DNA from: a virus
DNA length: 26,334 nucleotides
Virus record (IMG/VR): IMGVR_UViG_3300018423_000056
Location: 1 to 26,334 of that record
Strand: one strand, 5' to 3'
Of the stretch, positions 1-6,719 are shown piece by piece. A program made the position numbers and the translations under genes. Within the stretch, counting starts at the first letter, position 1, and the number at the start of each line of letters is the position of its first letter. The notes beneath the pieces were generated by a model. It saw nothing but the letters and a program-made list of their open reading frames with translations. It did not search any database and was not told the origin of the DNA.

Positions 1-410
1 AGTCGGTGATATTCCCAGGTGGCTTCATGATCTTGCTTCATGAAAGCCATCTTGTCGTTGACAGTTTTCGCAATGCTTTCGACTTGATTCTCGGAACCGA
101 ATTGTCGGACTCCTTGAATGTCGTCGGCCAGCACTTGATCGCTGTACGGAATATGCGGAATGGCGAACGTGCGAGCTTTACGCTTGCGGTTCGGTGCTTG
201 TTGATCTCGAACGCCACGTGTTCGTGTTTGCAGCAAGGACAACTTGCCATCACGTTCTTCGATCATTACGGAAAGGTGAGGAACCCCAGTCTCCTGGAAG
301 AGCCCCATGCTGCCAATACGATTAGGCATATACGGCAGCTTGTCGATTGCGGTGGTCAACGATAGTGTGCCGAACACGTCATCGCTGAACACGTCAAGTA
401 CTCCGGGCAC
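1..410 (-). CDS. Major capsid protein, lambda gpE family (5' part only, runs off the left edge)
   Basis: The reading frame opens at a GTG (408-410) preceded by a clear AAAGGAG Shine-Dalgarno six bases upstream and stays open to the window edge, giving the first 136 residues. The product begins VPGVLDVFSDDVFGTLSLT and continues through LPYMPNRIG, GLFQETGVP, EERDGKLSLL, the basic stretch NRKRKARTF, AIPHIPYSDQVLADDIQGVR and FGSENQVES. This order of short motifs is the N-terminal half of lambda gpE-type major capsid proteins (Phage_cap_E), which assemble the icosahedral head shell. It follows the decoration-protein gene by about 55 bases, the usual D-E order. The family normally has roughly 340 residues, so more than half lies outside. 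Family recognition is from memory of the conserved N-terminus. Confidence 0.85.
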   Translation of the reverse strand, partial: MPGVLDVFSDDVFGTLSLTTAIDKLPYMPNRIGSMGLFQETGVPHLSVMIEERDGKLSLLQTRTRGVRDQQAPNRKRKARTFAIPHIPYSDQVLADDIQGVRQFGSENQVESIAKTVNDKMAFMKQDHEATWEYHR

Positions 411-465
411 TGTTGTCTCCTTTCAAGAAGTTAGTGCGTATGGGTTACTGCTGCTGGCCCTCAGA

Positions 466-900
466 CTACGTCGTCTGAGTTTCCGTGACAGCGACTTGTG
501 AACGAGACACGATGTTAAGCGCTTCGAGTGCCGTGACAATTTCTGCCACGGTGTCGAATGCAACACCTGAGCCATCGTTCGCTTGAATGAGATCTTGCAC
601 GATAACTGCAGGACCTCGCACAAGCGCCTTGTACGGACCAGAGGTCGTGGCGGCCGCTTTGCTTCCGTCAGTACCAGGTCCGGTGATAAGAACGCCATCG
701 GCGTTTGCTTCGTCAGTGCTTCGAAGAAACTCCCATGTTCCGGCGTTGTCCTTGATGGGCATGCCGAGGACTTCTTCCTCAGTCACATCCATGTTCGCAC
801 CAGTCGGAACATCGACATCCACTTCTTCGAAGTTGTAACGATCCGAGTAGTATTCCGCAAGGAACTCGCCCGGGTCGTTTCCTTCTGTCTTCACCACCAT
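466..900 (-). CDS. Head decoration protein, lambda gpD-like
   Basis: 144 residues; ATG with AAGGAG eight bases upstream. The pattern fits the head decoration (HDPD) family: an N-terminal FLAEYYSDRYNFEEVDV strand region, a VLGMPIKD turn, a central ADGVLITG, then YKALVRGPAVIVQDLI and a C-terminal helix ending LNIVSR. Such proteins bind as trimers to the outside of the expanded capsid and stabilise it. The position between the protease/scaffold gene and the major capsid gene supports the call. The C-terminal tail is rich in Q and T and not informative. Assignment rests on motif order and synteny; a search of HDPD profiles would settle it. Confidence 0.72.
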   Translation of the reverse strand: MVVKTEGNDPGEFLAEYYSDRYNFEEVDVDVPTGANMDVTEEEVLGMPIKDNAGTWEFLRSTDEANADGVLITGPGTDGSKAAATTSGPYKALVRGPAVIVQDLIQANDGSGVAFDTVAEIVTALEALNIVSRSQVAVTETQTT

Positions 901-949
901 TTTTCATTCTCCTTGAGAAAGAGTATACGACTCGATAAGACGGGCGGCC

Positions 950-1969
950 TTACGAGTTACGAGATTCAGCGTCCTTCAGCAAAGGGTTTGAGCCGTCCTT
1001 TGGAAGGGTTTGCCCTTTGGTCTTTTCACCCATGGACATGACGGGTTCGTTGTCCTTCAAAGCATCGATGACATCATCGAAGTTATCGGTGATCTCACCT
1101 TCGGAGAAGGACAAGGTCAACCGGTCTTTGCCAGTGTATTGCTTCTTCAGCTTTTTGGCAACAGCCGGTGTGATCTTGCAGTCATCTACAAGACCATCGA
1201 TGATCGTGTTGCGTGAAGAGGTGACAAGCTTGACGAGCGAGGCAGACATGCCTTTCTTCTTTTCTTCGTCATAGTCGTCATCACCGCCTTCAGCCATTTC
1301 TTCGCCTTCATCGGTTTCGTCGCCTTCACCGCCTTCATCATCTGGCGGAGGAGCAAGTTTTGCGGCGTCGATGGCAGCTTTCACAGCGGCATACACCGTT
1401 GCTTCGTTGGACCCGGGCTCCAGCTCCAAGCCCAACTCTTCGTTCAGGAGTTGGATAAGGTTATCCATAGGTTGTGCTTTCTTTGTCAAAGATGCAGCGA
1501 GGACCTTCTCGAAACCTTGAAGCCCGGGGACAACAGGGTAATCGGTGAGAGCCACATGTCTCACAGGTCGATAGTATTTGTTGCCAAGTCCGTCCGTGTA
1601 GCTAGGAGGGACAAAGACACTAACTTGATTGCCTCTTTCGGCGTCTTCTTTAGAGTTGAACTTAATCTTACCGAAGAGAGCATAACGACCTTTCTCATCT
1701 TCACCAGCACGGAGCTCAACAACTGTGCCACGTCGTTTGTCAGGGTCGTCAGTATGTTCAAGAGGCACAGGAACCTCAATATCATTTTCTTTCATTTCAC
1801 TGAAGACTTTAACCCAATGATCAATGTCTTCAGCAGTAACAGAGTGTTTGCCTTCCTTTGTGTAGAACTCTCCAGTGTAGATGAGTTCCTTTTCATACAC
1901 GTGTTCAGCCTCATCACTTAATTTGAGAGGTGAAAGGTCATCAGTGTTGTAGGCTAGTGGTGTTGTCAT
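950..1969 (-). CDS. Prohead protease fused to scaffold (phage Mu I-like)
   Basis: 339 residues. The N-terminal ~155 residues look like a Mu-I-type head maturation protease: IYTGEFYTKEG, VPVPLEHTDDP with a candidate catalytic His, VSVFVPPSYTDG with a candidate Ser, and HVALTDYPVVPGLQGF, the characteristic HVALT-x-x-P element. From about residue 165 the protein becomes a low-complexity, strongly acidic scaffold-like segment (residues ~200-240 rich in D, E and G), followed by a charged helical tail. One gene therefore probably gives both protease and internal scaffold, as in Mu-like and lambda-like systems (C/Nu3 logic). The ATG has no Shine-Dalgarno; a promoter lies directly in front of it (separate entry), so a leaderless message is possible. 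It is flanked by minor head protein upstream and decoration protein downstream. Confidence 0.8.
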   Translation of the reverse strand: MTTPLAYNTDDLSPLKLSDEAEHVYEKELIYTGEFYTKEGKHSVTAEDIDHWVKVFSEMKENDIEVPVPLEHTDDPDKRRGTVVELRAGEDEKGRYALFGKIKFNSKEDAERGNQVSVFVPPSYTDGLGNKYYRPVRHVALTDYPVVPGLQGFEKVLAASLTKKAQPMDNLIQLLNEELGLELEPGSNEATVYAAVKAAIDAAKLAPPPDDEGGEGDETDEGEEMAEGGDDDYDEEKKKGMSASLVKLVTSSRNTIIDGLVDDCKITPAVAKKLKKQYTGKDRLTLSFSEGEITDNFDDVIDALKDNEPVMSMGEKTKGQTLPKDGSNPLLKDAESRNS

Positions 1970-2004
1970 ATATATCTATACCCGAAAACTAACTTCGTTT
2001 TCAA
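1970..2004 (-). promoter_or_regulatory. Sigma70-like promoter abutting the protease start codon
   Basis: On the minus strand TTGAAA (2004-1999) is followed after 18 bases by TATAGA (1980-1975). Only five bases then separate the -10 box from the ATG at 1969. With normal start-site spacing, transcription would begin at or next to the A of the ATG. No Shine-Dalgarno exists in the 31-base gap. A six-base inverted repeat (GAAAAC/GTTTTC) lies in the spacer. Inferred from the sequence only. Confidence 0.45.
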
Positions 2005-3176
2005 TTGAGAAACGATCTTACGTTCCTCACAACACGTTCATACTGTTGAACCGTGTGTCTCAATAATAACTCAGCTTTGACCTTCTCCTCTGAATTAGGA
2101 GGCAAACTCTTTGCAGCATTTGCCGCTTCATATGCCGCGTCCCTGAGTTGTTGAATCTTTTCAAGTTGTGCACGTGCCATCGATATGTTACGTGGTTTCT
2201 TAACTTGAATGCGACCCGATTCTTTAACGGTGATTCCTGCAATACCTAAGCCTGGATCTTGCTTGGCTCGCTCATAGGCGTTAAGATCAAATGAAGGGTC
2301 TCTAGGCAGAGGTTTAGGTACTACAAGTTTGCCTGAGCTAGGAGGTGGACGGAGGATGCTACCTGGACGAAAAGCGAATTGTGGATCGACCTCCGGAACA
2401 TCAGATGGAGGACGTTTGATGCGGCCTGGTGGCCTATCAAATAACGGTACAAGTTGACATCGACATGACCATCCATTAGGAGGATACCACCTATCGATCA
2501 GTGGGTCATCCTTTTCAAACACAACACCTTCCATTCGCTCATGCTCATCACGAACCCGATTGTCTCCCACGGTAAGATACTTATAACCCCATAGGATTTC
2601 TTGGACTTCAGGCGACTGCTCGGCGTGATCCTTGGCGGCCCCATAGACAAGTTGGGTTTGTGTTCGGAACAGGTTCTCGATTTGATACGAGTTACGCGGG
2701 GTAAGGCCCAAGCTATCGAATGTCTTTCCAAGTTCTTGAGTTCCTCTCCGTGTTGTTGCGCCTTCGCTTATAAGTTCATTTACTTTCTTACGAAGCTTAG
2801 ACTCGATTTCGTCTGTGGAGTCCTGCAAGACTCTAATTGCACGGGACTCTAGTTGGCGTTCAAGATCCTCTACTGTTGGAAGATCAGCAAGTCTTCCTAG
2901 GACACGTTCCATATCTCCAAGTTCGCTGAACTTAAATGATTGCTTAAGTGCTTCAGATTCGATACGTCGCCAGCCAGCAAGATAGGCGACCTTCATAGCA
3001 CGAACAAGAATGTCCTTATACCCATCGATAAGTATGTCACGAACCTCAATGATCGATTCGTTTCGTTGAAAGGCAGACACAGCTCGCTTACGTATAGCGT
3101 TGGCCTTTCTTAACGCAAGCTTTTGTCCAGCTGCGTTGATGCGACGAACGTCTTTTAGCTGTTGTGCTTGTGTCAT
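2001..3176 (-). CDS. Minor head / head morphogenesis protein, Mu gpF / SPP1 gp7 family
   Basis: 391 residues, overlapping the preceding gene by four bases (ATGA). The N-terminal half is helical and charged. The diagnostic block lies near residues 150-245: IENLFRTQTQLVYGAAKDHA, GYKYLTVGDNRVRDEHERMEGVVF and the terminal RWYPPNGWSCRCQLVPL. That D-x-R-V-R-x-x-H ... PPNGWxCRC signature is typical of the phage Mu F-like head protein domain. The C-terminal ~130 residues are proline-rich and then helical and are not recognised. Such proteins sit at the portal vertex or inside the capsid and are needed for head assembly. The neighbouring portal, DUF1320-like and protease genes fit this. Confidence 0.88.
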   Translation of the reverse strand: MTQAQQLKDVRRINAAGQKLALRKANAIRKRAVSAFQRNESIIEVRDILIDGYKDILVRAMKVAYLAGWRRIESEALKQSFKFSELGDMERVLGRLADLPTVEDLERQLESRAIRVLQDSTDEIESKLRKKVNELISEGATTRRGTQELGKTFDSLGLTPRNSYQIENLFRTQTQLVYGAAKDHAEQSPEVQEILWGYKYLTVGDNRVRDEHERMEGVVFEKDDPLIDRWYPPNGWSCRCQLVPLFDRPPGRIKRPPSDVPEVDPQFAFRPGSILRPPPSSGKLVVPKPLPRDPSFDLNAYERAKQDPGLGIAGITVKESGRIQVKKPRNISMARAQLEKIQQLRDAAYEAANAAKSLPPNSEEKVKAELLLRHTVQQYERVVRNVRSFLN

Positions 3177-3583
3177 GTTACAACTTCAGGAAAAGGATCA
3201 ACTCCATCACGACGATCAAGTTCGCTTATACGATACTTACCGGCAAGGACCGCGTTTATCCAAGACGTATACTTGTTGCGATGAGTTTGAAGAATGTCCT
3301 TACCCGGGTCAGCGTCTCGTAGGCCGCGTGAATCATAAAGAAGTATGCCAGCCGACATCGCTGTGTAGTATATCACAGACGAAGGATAAGGTGTTGCAGT
3401 CAACGGGAATTCGTACGGGCCTTCGTGCATGTGGTCATTGAGCGTGTTTGTTGCAAGTTCAAGGGCCCAATCAATTCGCTCTTCAATGTATGACGCATCA
3501 CCATTATTTTCAAGGTCGGCCCATGTGTCAACGTTGGTACAGCCGAAGATGTTTTCAATGTCTTTACGAACAGCGTACGTCAT
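3173..3583 (-). CDS. Head-tail connector candidate, DUF1320 / Mu gp36-like
   Basis: 136 residues; ATG with AAGGA about ten bases upstream. It opens with TYAVRKDIENIFG and continues with an all-helical pattern (IEERIDWALELATNTLNDHM, YYTAMSAGILLYDSRGL). The start (an adaptor helix, then a run of acidic residues and a second helix of the 'xxAxxxIDxYL' sort) matches the DUF1320 family of phage head-completion/connector proteins represented by Mu gp36. Its position directly before the gpF-like gene is a little unusual, since DUF1320 genes often lie after the capsid gene. It is the first gene after an intrinsic terminator, so it must be read through from upstream or have its own weak promoter. Confidence 0.6.
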   Translation of the reverse strand: MTYAVRKDIENIFGCTNVDTWADLENNGDASYIEERIDWALELATNTLNDHMHEGPYEFPLTATPYPSSVIYYTAMSAGILLYDSRGLRDADPGKDILQTHRNKYTSWINAVLAGKYRISELDRRDGVDPFPEVVT

Positions 3584-3597
3584 ATCTTTTTCCTTAT

Positions 3598-3639
3598 AAA
3601 AAGCCAGCCGGCTTCATCTTCCTAAATCCACCGACTGGC
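3598..3639 (-). terminator. Intrinsic terminator after the holin candidate
   Basis: Minus strand: GCCAGTCGG (3639-3631) pairs with CCGGCTGGC (3611-3603) over nine positions with one G.U pair and a 19-base loop. It is followed at once by TTTTT (3602-3598). It separates the exported/lysis cassette from the head-assembly genes. Confidence 0.8.
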
Positions 3640-3651
3640 CGATCCCAGTTC

Positions 3652-3828
3652 TTACTTGTCGTTATCCTTTGCCATCACCAATCCCGTGGCGGTCAAAACG
3701 ATTGCGACAACTGCATTCCAGTTCGGGTTGGTACCTGGGTCAGCATCGAACAGAAGCTTAACTTCCATTGCGACAACTTCCAAAGCGGCCAAGACTCCGA
3801 ACACCGTGGTCTTCCAGTTAGACTTCAA
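3652..3828 (-). CDS. Small holin-like membrane protein, TTG start
   Basis: A 58-residue frame starting at TTG (3826-3828) with a very strong AAAGGGGGT Shine-Dalgarno just upstream; an in-frame stop lies a few codons before it, and no ATG fits. The product reads LKSNWKTTVFGVLAALEVV, then a short polar loop with DADPGTNPNWN, then AVVAIVLTATGLVMAKDNDK. Two hydrophobic segments with both ends charged and a mid loop of D/P/N residues are the layout of small class II phage holins. The opening K-x-N-W-K-T-T and the closing GLVMAKD are typical of a widespread unnamed phage holin-like family. It would sit in the inner membrane. The neighbouring one-pass coiled-coil protein and metalloprotease support a lysis or envelope role. 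An endolysin is not obvious nearby. Confidence 0.72.
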   Translation of the reverse strand: MKSNWKTTVFGVLAALEVVAMEVKLLFDADPGTNPNWNAVVAIVLTATGLVMAKDNDK

Positions 3829-3844
3829 AGGATCACCCCCTTTC

Positions 3845-4222
3845 TTAATGCGAACTTATTTCAGAACGTATGTTGTTGATGCTAGCCCTCGTTTGATCCT
3901 CAATGTCTAAGGACTTAGCAACTTGCTCAAGGTAGTCGCATGCGTGTGATGCGGCCCTATGCAAATTGTCTCTTGAGGCGCTCATCATCTGTATGTTCTC
4001 AGAGGCAACCTTTGATGACGTAGCCAACTGTTCGGTGGCTGACGTTAACTTTGTTTGCTGCTCCTGCATTACGTCGATGAATTGAATGTGCCTTTGCGAA
4101 ACGATGGTTAAGATCCCGTCTTGCTTTGCGAACAAGCGGTATAGGATATAACCACCACCTGTAAAGATAGCGATAACGATGGCGACTCCTACACCAAACT
4201 CTCGCACTAAGTCAGTGAACAT
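3845..4222 (-). CDS. One-pass membrane protein with coiled-coil tail (spanin- or holin-partner-like)
   Basis: 125 residues; ATG with a perfect AAGGAGGT Shine-Dalgarno. Residues ~9-30 (FGVGVAIVIAIFTGGGYILY) form one transmembrane helix with a short N-terminus. The rest is a long amphipathic helix rich in Q, S, T and E (IDVMQEQQTKLTSATEQLAT, SLDIEDQTRASINN). This N-in, single-helix plus coiled coil layout resembles i-spanins and other accessory lysis proteins, and it lies 16 bases before the holin candidate. No lipoprotein-type o-spanin is nested in or next to it, so the spanin reading is only a possibility. It could equally be a membrane anchor for a host-takeover protein. Confidence 0.6.
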   Translation of the reverse strand: MFTDLVREFGVGVAIVIAIFTGGGYILYRLFAKQDGILTIVSQRHIQFIDVMQEQQTKLTSATEQLATSSKVASENIQMMSASRDNLHRAASHACDYLEQVAKSLDIEDQTRASINNIRSEISSH

Positions 4223-4228
4223 CCGTGC

Positions 4229-4831
4229 TTACCTCCTTGGGCAGTTGCCTGAAGGGCAAACCGTAGTCCATCCACCTTCAGTCACAGTACGTTGTGTAGC
4301 TTTAAAAGATGAGCGAGGAGGACCAGGAACATAACCATTTCTGATTACATTGTCGTGATCATCAGAGTGTAAGGCTCTTAGCCTTGCGTTCCCATTCTCA
4401 AGTGAGGCAAGGTACTGCAAGTACTCGCGACTGAACCTTCCACGGTGTTGTGGATCTCCAATCTCTCCCATCAAGTGTCTTATAAGATTTGCATTGGTCA
4501 TAGGTATGTTGCCCATGTTCCAATGACGTGCCGCAGGAGTCGTTGGGTACGGAGCAAACTTAGGCATCTCAGGTTCAACGTCGATGACAGGAACCTTAAG
4601 CTTTTGCCTGTACTCAAGTAGTGCTCTTAACTCCTTTACCTCCTTCTCCAACTCGGCGACCCGATTCGTCGACGCACCAGATTCGGCCTTGGACGACGTC
4701 ACCTCAGAAGACGTCTCCACTGGGCTGGAGTCGATACGAATGTAAATAGGTCGTGCATCGGGTTTCACGACCACCTGGGCTAGTGCCGGTTGGCACAAGA
4801 AAGTAAATCCAATAAGTAAGATGTATCGCAA
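4229..4831 (-). CDS. Exported protein of unknown function with coiled-coil segment, TTG start
   Basis: 200 residues from a TTG preceded by AAAGGCGATGATCCC, a ribosome-binding context very like that of the holin candidate further down. RYILLIGFTFLCQPALAQ is a good Sec signal peptide with cleavage after ALA. A Ser/Thr-rich linker, a short coiled coil (RVAELEKEVKELRALLEYRQ) and a proline-rich segment follow. The C-terminal half carries an aromatic and histidine-rich region (AARHWNMGNIPMTNANLIRH) and ends TTVCPSGNCPRR with two cysteines that may form a disulphide. I do not recognise a family. It lies between the metalloprotease and the membrane protein and is probably made with them in the same cassette. 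Confidence 0.68.
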   Translation of the reverse strand: MRYILLIGFTFLCQPALAQVVVKPDARPIYIRIDSSPVETSSEVTSSKAESGASTNRVAELEKEVKELRALLEYRQKLKVPVIDVEPEMPKFAPYPTTPAARHWNMGNIPMTNANLIRHLMGEIGDPQHRGRFSREYLQYLASLENGNARLRALHSDDHDNVIRNGYVPGPPRSSFKATQRTVTEGGWTTVCPSGNCPRR

Positions 4832-4835
4832 GGGA

Positions 4836-5738
4836 TCATCGCCTTTCTGACATCAACATTTCGATCAATTGTCGGTTGATTGAGATGTCGAGTTCATTCT
4901 GTAGAACACGCTGCTCCAAGGTTCGTGGAATCCCTGGTCCCGGAGTTCCTGGATCAGTAGGTGGTGTTGTTGGCTTCCCGTATCTGTCCTGAACACGCTT
5001 GGCATCTCGTGCTGTTGGAACGATAACGTTTCTCTGATAATACGGGTAGAGTAAAGCGTTACGATTCGAGTCGTGACCAAGTCCAAGGCCATGTCCGTCC
5101 TCATGACCGCTTACTGCCTTGAAGAAATTGAAGCTCCATCGTTCGCCGGAATCGAATCGACCAACCAATGTTGAGCCGGCAGGCTGTCCACAGTTAGGAA
5201 GGTAGTGATAAGCAAGCTTGCCACTTGAGCCATCCATACGTTCCATGCTGTGAACAAAGTTTGCAGAACGGGCACCATCGTAAGGCACATGCTTGAAGAC
5301 GATACCACAAACTTTCATCCACTCAACTTTTGCTTCCCACCACGCCTTGTGAATCTCTTCCTTTGACATAGCAGAGTGTGACAAGTTGTGAGTGCAAGTT
5401 AAGTTCTTCGTTGCCCACTTTCTTGTGCATGCTTCCTCAATTGAGAACTCAGCCCAACCATTTCCTTTACGCACGAATCCGTGATTAAGGTCAGGTAGCG
5501 CACAGCACTTATCATGCGTCCGCCGAATTGATTGAGGTCCGAAGTTACCATCTGGCAGCAGTCCCGCAAGTTCTTGGAATGCCAGCGTAGCATTTCGGAA
5601 TAGAGTGTCTTTTTCGGAGAGCTTGTCTGCATCGGGCATGTCACCTTCAAAGTAACCGTTGGCTGCCAAGTACTCAACCTTGTCCTTATGAGGTTCACGT
5701 AGTGGCGGTAAGTATCCATCGCTTTTTCGTGAAGGCAT
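4836..5738 (-). CDS. Matrixin-type (M10) zinc metalloprotease with peptidoglycan-binding-like prodomain
   Basis: 300 residues. Residues ~5-80 look like a PG_binding_1 / MMP prodomain: a three-helix pattern with FQELAGLLPDGNFGPQSIRR, ending in DKCCALPDL, which resembles the PRCGxPD cysteine switch of matrix metalloproteases. The catalytic domain follows (a WxxA ... VxFxHV pattern and ADIxF-like ANFVHSM) with the zinc site HEDGHGLGLGH. A Met-turn-like NALLYPYY follows, in which the usual Met is Leu. A proline/glycine linker and a helical tail end the protein. It would cleave proteins or peptide cross-links at the cell envelope. No signal peptide is visible, so it would need lysis or a virion to reach a target. 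It follows the exported 204-residue gene without a gap and precedes another exported gene. Confidence 0.85.
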   Translation of the reverse strand: MPSRKSDGYLPPLREPHKDKVEYLAANGYFEGDMPDADKLSEKDTLFRNATLAFQELAGLLPDGNFGPQSIRRTHDKCCALPDLNHGFVRKGNGWAEFSIEEACTRKWATKNLTCTHNLSHSAMSKEEIHKAWWEAKVEWMKVCGIVFKHVPYDGARSANFVHSMERMDGSSGKLAYHYLPNCGQPAGSTLVGRFDSGERWSFNFFKAVSGHEDGHGLGLGHDSNRNALLYPYYQRNVIVPTARDAKRVQDRYGKPTTPPTDPGTPGPGIPRTLEQRVLQNELDISINRQLIEMLMSERR

Positions 5739-5739
5739 A

Positions 5740-6354
5740 TTACTTGAGCACCCCTAACAGCTTAAGTAGTTGAACGATGGCTTCGATGATCAACAAGATC
5801 TCCGCGCCTGTAGCGTCTTCACGTTCGGAGTTAAGCAGCTCCGAAGATTCAACGTTGGCATAGTTACTTAAGCCTTCAGAAATCTTTGCGAGGTACGAAG
5901 GCAAATCATTTGCCTTTTCCATGCCTTCGTCAAAGACTTTCCAAGCAGGCGACCAGTCCTCCTCAAGTCGTCGGCCGGCAATACGACGTGCGACTTTAAA
6001 CGCAGTTTCAAATCCTGACTTATCCATTTCACCGGAAGCCAATTTGTCTGAAAAGAAAAGATAAGCGGCGGCTACGATCTCGGCATCCTTTTTGTTTCCG
6101 ATGGACTGTGCCATCCGCTCTGCTTCCTTTACGATAGGATCCTCATCCGGCGTGTCAGGCTCTTGTGGATCAGTCGGCGTCTGCCCGTTGGACGTGACGT
6201 CAATGACAACGTCGATCTTCTCGAAGTAAGGTGCAGCAGTCTGAGGCGTGATCATCAAGTAATAACCTGAATCGTTGATCACAAGTGTTCTACTGTCGCC
6301 AGCATAAACGACTGACGCACTAAGCATTAGTAAGAAAGTCAATAGCTTCTTCAT
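5740..6354 (-). CDS. Exported protein of unknown function with hydrophobic C-terminus
   Basis: 204 residues with a textbook signal peptide, KKLLTFLLMLSASVVYAG. A short beta-rich segment follows (TLVINDSGYYLMITPQT), then an acidic proline linker (residues ~58-75) and a helical domain of about 100 residues (AERMAQSIGN, AAAYLFFSDKLASGEMDKSG, VARRIAGRRLEEDWSPAWKVF). The last 20 residues (AEILLIIEAIVQLLKLLGVL) are strongly hydrophobic and could insert in a membrane or act as an amphipathic anchor. No family is recognised. The stop is separated from the metalloprotease ATG by one base, so the two are probably translated together and may act together in the envelope. Confidence 0.7.
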   Translation of the reverse strand: MKKLLTFLLMLSASVVYAGDSRTLVINDSGYYLMITPQTAAPYFEKIDVVIDVTSNGQTPTDPQEPDTPDEDPIVKEAERMAQSIGNKKDAEIVAAAYLFFSDKLASGEMDKSGFETAFKVARRIAGRRLEEDWSPAWKVFDEGMEKANDLPSYLAKISEGLSNYANVESSELLNSEREDATGAEILLIIEAIVQLLKLLGVLK

Positions 6355-6365
6355 GTCGGGATCTC

Positions 6366-6719
6366 CTAGTAATAATTCATGTGTCCTCGACGTTCGAGCT
6401 GAACACTTACGGTTACGTCAGGACCACCCGTCTCTTTAATGAACTTGAGGTTCTTGACGTTAACCTCTCCGAACACAACAGCAGTAGCGTCTCCACCTGA
6501 GTCATCAAGCATTAAGCCTGCGGCGCCAGTTGGGTTACCGCCGTCATAACGATAATGAAGTTGGCCGCCGTTCACAGAGAACACAGCAGCGTTCGCTTGA
6601 TCGAGTTCCTCAGCAGTAAAGTGAGACGTGATCGCGACAACAGATGTAGACGCTGTGAAGCTTGCGAATTCAATCGGCACAGGAACCTTTTCATTTCCAA
6701 TGTATTGCCTATGTACCAC
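6366..6719 (-). CDS. Small beta-rich virion protein candidate, GTG start
   Basis: 117 residues starting at GTG (6717-6719) with AAAGGAG six bases upstream; this signal and the start lie inside the last codons of the portal gene. The protein is beta-rich and without charge clusters (VPVPIEFASFTASTSVVAIT, GQLHYRYDGGNPTGAAGLML, EVNVKNLKFIKETGGPDVTV). This composition and the FGEVNVKNLKFI strand are seen in small phage head-tail or decoration proteins, but I cannot name a family. Location between portal and the exported cassette supports a structural role. Confidence 0.6.
   Translation of the reverse strand: MVHRQYIGNEKVPVPIEFASFTASTSVVAITSHFTAEELDQANAAVFSVNGGQLHYRYDGGNPTGAAGLMLDDSGGDATAVVFGEVNVKNLKFIKETGGPDVTVSVQLERRGHMNYY

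Noticed and set aside
583-1041. Long plus-strand open frames opposite the decoration and protease genes
   Set aside because: Codon use and composition read as shadows of the minus-strand genes, no Shine-Dalgarno, no recognisable domain.
1451-1921. 156-residue plus-strand frame opposite the protease gene
   Set aside because: It lies within a convincing protease coding region; product has no family features.
4229-4831. The exported 200-residue protein as an o-spanin
   Set aside because: No lipobox cysteine follows the signal peptide, and it is much longer than typical o-spanins.
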